Position numbers and translations under genes: made by a program
Source: Phyllostachys edulis
Lineage: Eukaryota > Streptophyta > Magnoliopsida > Poales > Poaceae
Assembly (NCBI GenBank): GCA_036346405.1
Contig: CM070551.1
Coordinates: 58,298,488 to 58,362,487 of the forward strand
Length of the DNA: 64,000 nt
Direction of reading: 5' to 3'
Part shown: positions 55,310 to 64,000 of the stretch, one piece after another
How positions within the stretch are numbered: the stretch's first letter is position 1
Layout: the number at the start of each line of letters is the position of its first letter
Notes under the pieces: model-generated
Database searches by the model: none
What the model was told of the DNA's origin: nothing
The model's input: the letters and a program-made list of their open reading frames with translations, nothing else

Positions 55310-56280
55310 TCTCATCACAGCTTCCTTCGATCGCGAAGCATCCGATCTAGATTATCATCGTACTTATCCGAATCGGAACCACAATCGACATCATTCAAGC
55401 ATATCGTTGACTTCCTATATAATATGCATATCGTTGACTTCAGATAATATGCTCTTCACCGTGATCGTCCAACATGTATAACCCTTTTGAAACCCCTTCA
55501 ATCAAGTGTGCTTCGATCCGCGCTCGGTTGTTAAACATCTTCGATTCTCGCCAATGCATGGACAAGACATATATTCCACCCCTTATTCAACATATCCTCC
55601 TCGGCCTCTTGTAAAAGCAGACACGCCATTAATGTACTCTTCACTCACACGGTTCTCAGTACATCCAACTTCGTCCATCACACGGTTCGTATTGAAAACC
55701 CCGAAAATAAATAAAAGGGTGATGACTTTCAAAGCGTATTTTCCGAGGCTTAATTACGATTTTTTATTTTTACATTTTTTCGGATTTTATTAACTTACAT
55801 GTGGGCCCTACTTGTCGCTGACTCATTTTTATTTCATGATTTTATTTATAAAATCTATGGCGGTCCCACATGTCATAGACTCGTTAGTTTATTAACTAAA
55901 TGATTAAAAACAAGAGGATTAATTTGAAGCTCAAACCGGGCTTAGGGTGACATCGCATTGCTATATAGTCGCGGGTTTCGCCCTAAGGTCTCGCCGAGGC
56001 GAACCGACGGTGATGTCCCATGGAGGCGCTCGAACTAGCGATTTCGGCGTAAACGTCAAACTACTCAAATTAAAGGATGCTTATGTTATCTCACCTCGAT
56101 CACGAGGAAGGTGTCAATGAAAGTCGGGAAGGTCCAAGGCGGGCTGGTCGCCGATCGGTGAACAGAGGCGACGGCGGCAAGCTCCTCGGCGACAATATAC
56201 AAATTGAAATGGACCAGCCATTAGTGAGGTGAGGCGATGTACTCAAACCGCAAGACTATATCTCTTTTGGCCGGGAGGCG
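55310..56280 (-). other. Upstream region of the TNP2 gene
   Basis: Precedes the transposase on the minus strand. 55,740-55,960 is AT-rich and intron-like. 55,980-56,250 is GC-richer with a possible leader ending near the right subterminal repeats. No protein recognised. Confidence 0.35.
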
Positions 56281-56289
56281 GAGTTATAT

Positions 56290-56573
56290 ATACGCACGCT
56301 CGTGATGAGTTAATTATCACGACGGTTTTAATAAAACCCGCTCGTGATATTGGGCAATATCACAGACGGTTTATGGCGAACCGCTCGTGAAGTATCACGC
56401 ACGGTTCCAAACATGAACCGCTCGTGATATGATATCTTCGCTGCACGGTTTTTAGCGCTGAGAATAACACGTATTTGCGGGTAACAAAACCGCTCGAGAT
56501 TAGAAGTTTAATACAGACGGTTTCGATGAACCGCTCGTGATCAAAGGCCCAAGATAGCATTTCTGTAGTAGTG
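56290..56573. repeat. Right subterminal repeats and terminus of the 8.8-kb CACTA
   Basis: Paired TATCAC(A)GACGGTTT and AACCGCTCGTGATAT units running to the terminus TTTCTGTAGTAGTG at 56,573. Confidence 0.9.
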
Positions 56574-56576
56574 TAG

Positions 56577-58326
56577 AGTTCTTGCTGACAGCAGGGTTTT
56601 AAACCTAAAATCGATACAACTTTTGATTCAACCAACCAAAACCTACTAAACTTGAAACATAACTCCTAGAGGATATCTCTAACCTATTCCAATCATCTAT
56701 TCAACAGATCCACATAAAAGTTTTGACCTTTTCAAGAATTGATGAAGAATAGTTCAAAAACAGGCCAAATACCTAGATCTGATTCTAGGCTTGCTCGTGG
56801 GCTATGGATGATCAAGATGATCTTAGATGGTCTCCCACAAGTCACAGCAAGCATAAGCAACAGAAGGAATCAAGGGAAAACCAGTGGATCAACAAAATCA
56901 CCAAAACATCACAGTAAGGTGCAAGAACAAGAAAAAGAACGAAAAGAGTTCATCTCAAAGAACTTGCAAGGATTGATTGATGATTGATGATTCATGGTTA
57001 CAGCCACTCCATCTTAGAGGGCACAACTCAATACATGAGCATACAAAGCATCAATACCTAAACCCTAGCTCTCCTCTTCCTTTTCTAAACCCTAAGACCA
57101 AAAATGGTTTTTCTCAATGGACACCTTCACACTGTTGGAACCAGCACACAAGGCTTATATAGTGGAGGCTAGGATTCTAGGAATATTCCATTAGGGCACC
57201 CATTAAACCCTAACTCACAATGGGTTAACACACGTATGCATCTCAAAGCCTCGTCTCCATCTTTGATTGACCTAAATCGCTTCTCCAAGCGCCGACCCAC
57301 GCCTCGGTTTGGCCAACAAGACACAAAGGCGGTATTTGGTGAAATTACCAAAATACCCCTTCTCGATCCTTCTCCGTGAACCGAGTCCAATCCTGTCAAA
57401 GCAATCGCCTGCTCCGCCACGTGTGGGTTGATCAACGACTCTCATCATGTCGGTAAGTCTCTCCCGTCCGAATCCCATCGGAACCTCCAAGGCACTTGCA
57501 CCGACCCCCACGCCGCTTGATCCAACCAGCTGCATCGAACTGCCCGTTCGATCAACCTCATCCATTCTGCGCCATTCTTGAGTCACCTGACCTCACCCGG
57601 CATCCATGATCGTTCTGGACCTCAGCTCTCCAAGCTTAGTCCCGATCCTCCTCGCCGTTGACCTACAAGCCATCTGCACAGCAATAGACCAAGAAATTGT
57701 CTCCGGGAACAAGTTCTTCACAACTTGACCCACGTTAGCTCAAAACATGCAATATGCAACATATATGCATTAACAAATATGGATATGACATAACCCAAAA
57801 TCAATTCTCAAATTGTAATAACATTCAGCACAAAAACGGTACTACCGCCATGTTATGGTTTCAGATTACCACATCGCGGTCAGATCAAGACCCACAACCG
57901 CGGGTCGCATCGCTACCCAAAGGAAATCCAAAATTCTCCAAAAACCACTCCTCTGGAATTTGCATACTGCAAAACAACGGTCATACCGCTCCACAAGGAA
58001 ATCCAAGACCATTTTGCATTCGTTCTGGTTTTTCCATACCGCTTAACAACAAACGGTCGTACCGTGACGTGGTAGTACCGCGGCTTCCAAGCCGGTACTA
58101 CCAATAGCAGAAGATCCCTACGCTCTCACAAAGACCTCCGGAGCACCGCACTACTAAAGCCGGTCGTTCCGCAAAGCGGTATTACCGCCGTTAACACTCC
58201 GGTACTACTGATTATCCTGACAGTTTGCTGAAACTTTCTGACAAACATGAAATCCAACAAACCTTCAACCAAATTTTCAATTGTATCATCACCTAGGATC
58301 ATGAGCATATCCTCATGGTGTTCACA
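56577..58326 (-). repeat. 5' LTR of the Copia element, outer part
   Basis: Continues the LTR from AGTTCTTGCTGACAGCAGGG and ends GGTGTTCACA at 58,326. It matches 38,536-40,312 with scattered substitutions and small indels. Minus-strand TATATAAG at 57,154-57,161. Confidence 0.92.
57154..57161 (-). promoter_or_regulatory. LTR TATA box (5' LTR, the element's own promoter)
   Basis: Minus strand TATATAAG at the place aligned to 39,112-39,119. It would drive the element's genomic RNA, but the nested CACTA now separates it from gag by nearly 9 kb. Confidence 0.65.
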
Positions 58327-58667
58327 CATGGCCACATAGCTCGCCGCTGCTCTGGTGAGTTCCTCTCGATGCACAAGATATAGTGAGGGTCTCACCGGAG
58401 ACGAAGACTGGCGCGGCCGTGTGGCCTTTAGCGTCTGTGGTTGGCAATTATCCCCGGCAGTTACATTGACCTAGTTGCTTCTTTTAAGGGCAGATGTATT
58501 GTAGCTAACATAAAAACATTGCCGGAAGATAAGTTGTTCTAGACAATAATTATTGCCGGCAAATAAAGGGACCCGTAATCTCTTGGACATTGCCGGCACA
58601 TGTTTTGCCACTCATCCCATTTTTTTCTGGCAGTTAATTGCCCTTAATTCTATATCATGGTGTAGTG
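58327..58667. mobile_element. Probable CACTA terminus (TTGCCGGC subterminal type)
   Basis: Four copies of ATTGCCGG(C/A) plus related CCCCGGCAG and TGGCAGTTAATTGCC words cluster at 58,440-58,650. The segment ends GGTGTAGTG (inward CACTACACCATGATA), a CACTA-style terminus, immediately before the next LTR. Only the right end is visible; the left side is cut by the Copia insertion. Confidence 0.5.
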
Positions 58668-59789
58668 TGTAACATCCCAAAACTTTGGGTTGTGTTTCAA
58701 ATGTAATAAAATGAGGATAAATTAAAACTTTTGAAGCATCCTTGTTGTTATTTGAAATTTCTGGAAATTCTTTCAAAAAGACATGTTGACTTCAAAACTA
58801 AATGCTTTAATTGACTAGAAGTAAAACAAATTAAAACTCTCGAATCAAATCTGGTGATCATCCTCTAGAAATATTTTTCCTAGGTTCTAGATCATCCTAG
58901 TGACCCCTCTGAAAAATTTCATAATTTTTAGAAATCTTTTGCTTTTTCAAAAGAGCTAGTCAAACCTATTAGTTCCTTGGTCAAACCCCTAGACCAGCAG
59001 CTTGTGAATTTTCTAGAAAGAAATGCTTTGCATGAAAATTTCTATAAAAATTACACAAGGTTATCCCCAGATCCAGCAAGCTTCCAAAGAAATTTTAGAA
59101 TTTTTGGAGCTTCGGAACTCTCTCTAAAAATTCGCAAACCTTCTCAGCGTTTTTGATCAAAATCAGAAATCACTATTCCTCCGACCGGACCATACTCGGA
59201 CTCGAGCCGCACCACTCATCTAATTGACTCGACCCAACCCACTTGGGTCCAGTCCATGTTGGTGGATGCTTCTGAGCCGTCCAAATGGAGATCAACAGCC
59301 TGGATCAAGTGGGCCGATCGCCCCCATCACCGTGGACCGTCTGATCACGATCTAACGGACCGCATTATCTTGATTCGACCCAGCCGCCTAGCAGAACCGG
59401 CCGAGCCACTCAACCGACCGTGTCTCTTTCTCTCGTTGATGCCGTGGACCCCACTGGTCAGCTGCGTCTTCCACCTTTGGCGCCTGCGTAGAAGCCTCGC
59501 TCCACGCGGCAGCGCCGCTCTGCCGCGCTCCGTTGACGGCATGAATCCACCGCCCGTCCTGACTAGTCCTAGGGCTTCGCCTTCTCACGCCGTTGCTTGT
59601 CTGACAGTTGCTCCGCTATAACCTGCCCTCGTTCTCTCTTGGTTCCCCACTTTCCCTCTCGGTGGCTGAGGGAGAGGAGGCAAGCTCTTCACCTCCTCTC
59701 AGGTAAACTCCGCACCACTATGTCTCGTGACTTCTCCCTGCCTCGCTGCATCCATTTTCATTGATGTCATCTCCTTCCTTGGTCTGTAG

Positions 59790-59865
59790 AGGTTGTAGCA
59801 AGGTGGTCGTTTCCGAAGCCGGTGGCCGCGCACAGAGCATCGCCGCCTTGCCATCTTCGCTCCCG
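59790..59865 (+). other. Predicted LTR leader exon
   Basis: Acceptor ggtctgtag before 59,790 and donor CCCG/gtgagc after 59,865. An earlier exon would end at 59,702 (CTCTCAG/gtaaac). Matches the layout of 11,319-11,375 in the other LTR. Prediction only. Confidence 0.4.
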
Positions 59866-59954
59866 GTGAGCCTTTCTCCCTTCTAAGTGCATCACGACGT
59901 GTGCCTAAGCACGATTAAGTTTTCCCCTCAACTAATTTTAACTTTCGATCACAG

Positions 59955-60023
59955 GAATCATCGGAATCGAACTTTTCCCCATTTTCGGCCACAAGAGCCA
60001 TTTTCTTCCCCGACGACGGCACG
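59955..60023 (+). other. Predicted LTR leader exon
   Basis: Acceptor gatcacag before 59,955 and donor GGCACG/gtgagt after 60,023, containing ATTTTCGGCCACAAGAGCC. The minus-strand LTR has ATTTCGGCCGAAGAAC in a segment ending TTCG/gtaagg at 11,161. A following exon would start at 60,114 (ctcag before GTTGAGC). Confidence 0.4.
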
Positions 60024-61535
60024 GTGAGTCCCGATTCAATTCTCCACTTGTACACCATCTGTGGACCCCCACTTATACTCTCCCTACCTTCCTTTCCCTT
60101 CCTCTGTCCTCAGGTTGAGCTCTCCTCGGTGAAGTGCCGCCGCCGCCTCGGTTTCTCGTCGCCGGCTCAACTCCGACCACCTCTGTCCTTCCGTCCACTC
60201 GTAGCATCCCTGAGCCTCCCTTTTGCTCATGCACACGTTGAATCACCTCGGGCGCCATCGCTTTGCGCATTGGCTTGTAGCCCGAGCACCACCGCCGCTT
60301 TAGTTTCGCCGCCGCCGCTGTCGACCATCGCAGCCTGCTACGGGCGCCGCTGCGGCGCGAGGATGCGGGCTATCCATTTTGAGCACTCACCCGTGCCGCC
60401 ATGCTCTGGTTTGCCAGTGTTTTGCCGGGGAAACTCACGGCCAGAACGCCCTGCGTGGCACTTCCTGACAGCCCCTGTAGCTCGCCATTAGGGCTTAATC
60501 AATGATTAGCATTTAAACCTCAATCTTTGTCGAAAAAGCGGGATTAGCCGCGTTAAGTAATGACTAGCAGTGGATGATAGGTGGGCCCGAGCCACTTAAG
60601 TGCACTGCATAATCGAAGCCAGATAATCGGTGAACCAAGTTCACGAGTATGAGTCTATGACAAGCGGACCCTACCTGTTAGTTCGGTTAATCCATAGGTT
60701 AAATAGAGAATGGCACTATTCAGTAGGCCCCACGGGTCAGTGACTATGGCTAGGTTAGACTGGGTATAAAAAGTATTTTATGTTTATATGAAATCCGAAA
60801 TGATTTATTTATGAACTGAAAATTGGTTAAACTTCAAAATTGCATAGGTAATTCATTTTAGCTCCAAAATTGATGATTCAAATTTTGTTAGCTTCCTTTT
60901 TAAATGTAATTTAATAGAAAAATGGGTTGAACCATGTTACTATTCCAGAAATAGCTTTTGGCAAAATTACTTTAGGTTTAGTATTATTGTTGCGCTAAAA
61001 ATTGTTTTAACTTCAAAAATGCATAAGTAATTCTCTGTAACTCCAAATTAAGTAAACTCAATTTTGTTGGAATCCTCTGTTAACATAGTTTATTGTATAA
61101 TAGGTTTTGAGCATGTTTCTATCACTAAAAATCTTATCTTACAAATGTTTTGTACACTACTTTCATGACTTTGAACAATCATAGAAAATTCATCTTAGCT
61201 CCAAATGAGGTGAACCAAATTCCATTGTTCATCTAATGTGGTTCTCTGGCTACCATAAAAATTTCATGTACACCACCCCTCTGGAAATTGTCACCAAAAC
61301 ATTTAAATTCAGATGAATAGTAACATATAGCAATTTATTTGGATTTTCTGGAAAACTGACTTTCAAACTGCCATAACGTTTGCATAGAACATACAAATCA
61401 ATTGATTCTTGTTGCTAAATTCACCTAAAGTCATGCTTTACCTTATGTGAATTTTTCATGATTTTTGGATGAATTTGAATTTTTGGGTCTTTTCGGTATT
61501 ATTAGTTCTTATTGTACTTTCGATTCTTTCAATAG

Positions 61536-61598
61536 GTTCCGACGAATTTATTGAATACATGAGTGATCCTCTACAGCAAGAAAGTTATCTCCAGCAAG
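61536..61598 (+). CDS. Predicted 63-nt coding exon inside the LTR
   Basis: Acceptor tcaatag and donor gtaagc bound exactly 63 nt reading SDEFIEYMSDPLQQESYLQQ in phase 1, with an internal Met (61,559). The counterpart at 9,734-9,796 has identical length, phase and QQ end. Joined to 62,856 it remains open to a stop. The upstream coding exon and start are not identified; the internal Met could itself be the start. Confidence 0.5.
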
Positions 61599-62855
61599 GT
61601 AAGCAGTTGTTTCCATTTGATCATATTGATCCCATTAATTTCAAAGTCTAATATCTTGTTTGCAAAGTGTATGTATGCATGCTCTATTTTGTTGTTAAAT
61701 GATCAATCGAGTAGTTGATCCTCTAGATGCATAATCTGTAGGTAAATGTTCATCCTCTACTACTGAGCTTAGGATTATCTCACTGTGATTTAGGGTTCGT
61801 TGGATGAGCCCTTGTCACTTAGTAGTTTACGAGTTGATGTTGCTTAGTCATGCTTAGCTACTGGTAGAATTGGGCAATTGTCGACTTAGTTGATGACCTT
61901 GATCAAACAAAACTTATTATTATTACCTTATGTCCAGCACTTGGTGCTTTGTTACTTTGTAAAGTATAAAACTGAAAATAAAATATTTTAGACTTGGACA
62001 TATGGTTGATGGTGTGATTATCTGGTGTGTGGTGGTATGCCTAAGTCAACAAGGACCGAACATCTTGTGTCACACTATCTAAGCACTTTTGCGTGCAACC
62101 ACATGAGGGGGATATGGGACCTCTCTTGACTTAGTACTTTGGCGTGTGTTAGCTCCGGGTCGCAGGAGGTTGTGTGTGTTGTGTTGAAAAAGGATTTATT
62201 CCATGTGTGTGTTGGGCGTGACGGGATGGGTTTTGGTATTAAGTCCAAGTTCCCTACCCCGAGGAGCATCGGTAAGTTTCTCTCTACCGATGACTCTGTC
62301 ACAACGTATGGGGGTTTCCATTCCCATACGGGCGACTCGTAGTTAATACACAATATTAGAAAACGTCTCGTAGGACTTAGCCATGCCGGCATACCTAAGG
62401 AAGTGTGCTTCATTGCATGGCAAAAAGGCGGTCTGACATGTGGGTAAAGTTGTACACCCCTGTAGGGTTTAATCTATTCAAATAGCCTCATCCTAGGTTA
62501 TGGACAAGCTTGGTTAGATTTTGCAAGAGTTAGACTCAACATTTTCGATAAAACTTGAATTCGGGTGGTACGAATGGGTAATTCGTGCTATGTTGTGGTG
62601 GCTGTTGGGAAGTCACCTCCAGGATGTTATTTATGTTTTTATTTGTTGTCTCGCTGTTATTTAATCAAATAAAAACAGATTTGTCAAATTGTCTTCAATC
62701 TATTACATATTGCAAATGAAATATTGCTTTGTGCGTCAAATGAACTATATAACCTTCTCCTTTGATTCAGCTTGCATGTAGCTATGTATAGGCTTGTTAC
62801 TCGTAAGTCTTGCGAGTACATTTTTGTACTCAGTTGCATTGCTTAATTGTTGCAG

Positions 62856-62920
62856 AGGAGGTTGACCCCCAAGGGGTTAACTATTGTGAGACCGACTTCG
62901 ACTTTGCCTTCGATGACTAG
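62856..62920 (+). CDS. Predicted terminal coding exon inside the LTR
   Basis: Acceptor ttgttgcag, then, in the phase left by the 63-nt exon, EEVDPQGVNYCETDFDFAFD and D before TAG at 62,918-62,920. The product end is strongly acidic. The intron would be 1,257 bp, GT-AG. The homologous minus-strand exon at 8,463-8,387 begins GEEDFEPDG. Confidence 0.5.
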
Positions 62921-63368
62921 CTTGGCGGCCCAGTCGGTTGCCTTGTGGGTAATAGCAAACCATTTGGCTTTTGTTTATCGCCATCTTATGGCATATGTTT
63001 CCGCTGCTACTTTGATTAATTACTTGTCATTTGGCCGGTCGGCCCTACTTTTGTAATATGAACTTGTATGTCCTTTATGTTGTAAGCTTGTAGACTCGGT
63101 AATGTAATGACTTGTATGGAACGGATGCCTAATTTTTGTATGGGGTATGTGTACTACAATTCTGGGAAGTACATATGCGCCGAGAGTCGAGATATTTGAT
63201 TTGTAATACTAGGGTCAATTTGATGGTTAAGTATTACAAGTTAAATACCCTGGGTTCTCGCATAGTGTTTGCACAGTGACAAGACTAAAGGAGACAGCCT
63301 TGCGTAGTGACAAGACCTAACTGGAGAGCTTTTTTCGGTGAGAAGACCAAAGGACAACACTCCGAGAA

Positions 63369-63850
63369 GACCGAGCAAGGGCTGCTGTGGCCTGGGTCGA
63401 ACAAGAAACACGTGCTAGGTTCGCAGCACTCTGCAATGAGCCCCCCGCAGTAGCAGCGTCTTCCGGAATGTTCCAACCGAGCGTTCGCCACAACACCCGC
63501 CAAAGAGGGAGACGCCGCCCCTCTGTTGGTGCAGGGACCCATGCAAGTTCTTCAAATCCAAGCACCGGATTAGCCTGGGCATGCGTTACTGGGGTTGCGC
63601 GAACTACTCCAGTGACTATCCCGACCGACGTTGGGACACGAGCAGCTATCGATAGCCGGTAAGGACCGGTTACAATGTGTTCCCCTACTATTTCTCTTTC
63701 AAAGTACGTACTAAGCCACTAACAACATCTCCCGTCTACCTGTAGTCCCCGGATCCTCTATGCGGCTACCGCAAGTGGAAATGGCGGCCAAGGCCAAAGA
63801 GGCGGGCGAGGAGTTCAACGCTGAGCTAGCAAGGAAGGGAAAATAGCCCC
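63369..63850 (+). CDS. Unrecognised, possibly spliced ORF at the window's end
   Basis: A frame open from about 63,369 reads EDRARAAVAWVEQETRARFA, ALCNEPPAVAASSGMFQPSV, an RQRGRRR stretch and TPVTIPTDVGTRAAIDSR to a stop at 63,660-63,662. A donor CCG/gtaagg lies at 63,659 and an acceptor cctgtag at about 63,745. Spliced, the frame would continue RPRILYAATASGNGGQGQRG and end shortly after with an RGG-like tail. No domain recognised. It could be gag of a non-autonomous retroelement, a CACTA protein or a captured gene. Confidence 0.25.
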
Positions 63851-64000
63851 GGTCCACACAGTAGGTCGGACCATTCTGTAGTAGTCACCCCTCCTACCCG
63901 TCATGGTTTTTACTATCCCCTAAAGGCATGTATACTTATATGGTCCGGATGCTTCTGTCACAATGTACCGTAGTAGTAGCGATGATGACTAAAGCAATTA

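Larger units (their letters stand above)
47737..56573 (-). mobile_element. CACTA element, 8.8 kb, nested in the Copia 5' LTR
   Basis: The left terminus CAGTACTACAGAAAAGGCC has one change from CACTAC; the right terminus (inward) is CACTACTACAGAAATGC. TAG is duplicated at 47,734-47,736 and 56,574-56,576; excising the element and one TAG rejoins the LTR. Two genes lie on the minus strand: TNP2-type transposase (about 55,305-52,600) upstream and ORF1 (about 51,600-48,500) downstream. Both are riddled with frameshifts. Unusually, a third subterminal-repeat block (52,110-52,320) separates the genes, and both genes end in related 3' sequences (48,304 onward and 52,348 onward). Confidence 0.93.
38341..58326 (-). 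mobile_element. Opie/Ji-like (SIRE/Maximus) Copia element with nested CACTA
   Basis: A full-length element on the minus strand: 5' LTR (58,326-47,558, split by the CACTA at 47,737-56,573), PBS, gag with two zinc knuckles, protease, integrase, RT, RNase H, a non-coding 3' part, PPT and 3' LTR (40,312-38,341). The flanking 5-mers are CATAG and CATGG (4 of 5). The order IN-RT and the YMDD box define Copia. The long gag with coiled-coil and second knuckle and ~2-kb LTRs fit the SIRE/Maximus (Opie/Ji) lineage. Net length without the CACTA is about 11.1 kb. Stops and frameshifts make it non-autonomous. Confidence 0.92.
58668..63260 (+). mobile_element. Long (~4.6 kb) Tekay-type LTR, plus strand
   Basis: Begins TGTAACATCCCAAAACTTTG. 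Its plan is the mirror image of the minus-strand Tekay LTR: AT-rich start, promoter zone (59,160-59,440), exon-like leader (59,600-60,500), AT-rich intron-like zone with repeated CTCCAAA motifs (60,770-61,500), a 63-nt exon, and a 3' zone with GGCATACCTAAGGAAGTGTG at about 62,386 and GTGGGTAAAGTTGTACACC at about 62,441. That zone clearly matches 8,810-8,960 reversed. The right boundary near 63,260 (GGGTTCTCGCA) is uncertain. No PBS or pol follows, so it is a solo or truncated LTR. Confidence 0.75.

Noticed and set aside
59256..59621. 121-codon plus-strand ORF in the long LTR
   Set aside because: Lies in the promoter-like zone before the leader exons, and the minus strand is also open; not preserved in the other LTR copy.

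Overview
This window is plant nuclear DNA, almost certainly from a grass (Poaceae). Nearly everything recognisable is transposable-element sequence of kinds typical of large grass genomes: long-LTR Tekay/Del chromoviruses, an Opie/Ji-like (SIRE/Maximus) Copia element, several CACTA (En/Spm) transposons with characteristic subterminal repeats, a hAT-like element, and Mutator-like and other MITEs. I recognise no intact host gene, no rRNA or tRNA gene and no CRISPR array. All transposon proteins found are interrupted by stops or frameshifts.

Layout. 1-190: end of an LTR that interrupts the next element. 191-11,656: a minus-strand Tekay chromovirus (3' LTR part, polypurine tract, chromodomain-integrase, RNase H, RT, protease, gag, a leader ORF, primer binding site, and a ~3.8 kb 5' LTR that has lost its outer end). 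11,657-14,200: a plus-strand Copia RT relic split by a 1.57 kb inserted element with a GTTAATTG-type simple repeat. 14,200-17,457: unrecognised, possibly low-copy. 17,458-24,600: two copies of a 375-378 bp inverted-repeat MITE, a short CACTA (19,534-21,047), a hAT-like element with a nested MITE, and a purine/pyrimidine minisatellite. 26,142 to about 37,560: an old CACTA whose ORF1 exons are still traceable on the minus strand; a younger 3.3 kb CACTA (29,608-32,932, TSD TGT) sits inside one exon and a Copia solo LTR (33,208-35,285, TSD CTTTA) inside an intron. 37,560-38,188: LTR fragment of the same family as 1-190. 38,341-58,326: a full-length minus-strand Copia element, its 5' LTR split by an 8.8 kb CACTA (47,737-56,573, TSD TAG) that carries TNP2 transposase and ORF1 remnants. 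58,327-58,667: a CACTA terminus. 58,668 to about 63,260: a plus-strand ~4.6 kb Tekay-type LTR. 63,260-64,000: an unrecognised, possibly spliced ORF.

The most interesting signal is inside the long Tekay LTRs. Two diverged copies in opposite orientations (58,668-63,260 and 7,894-11,656) share an apparent multi-exon structure. It includes a 63-nt, phase 1/phase 1 exon ending in Gln-Gln and a terminal exon beginning Gly/Glu-Glu; length, frame and splice positions agree although the sequences differ. This looks like a spliced small-protein transcript encoded within the LTR. Other points of interest are an ORF in U3 of the Copia LTR seen in three copies, a leader ORF before gag in the chromovirus, and a CACTA that appears to be a fusion of two elements.
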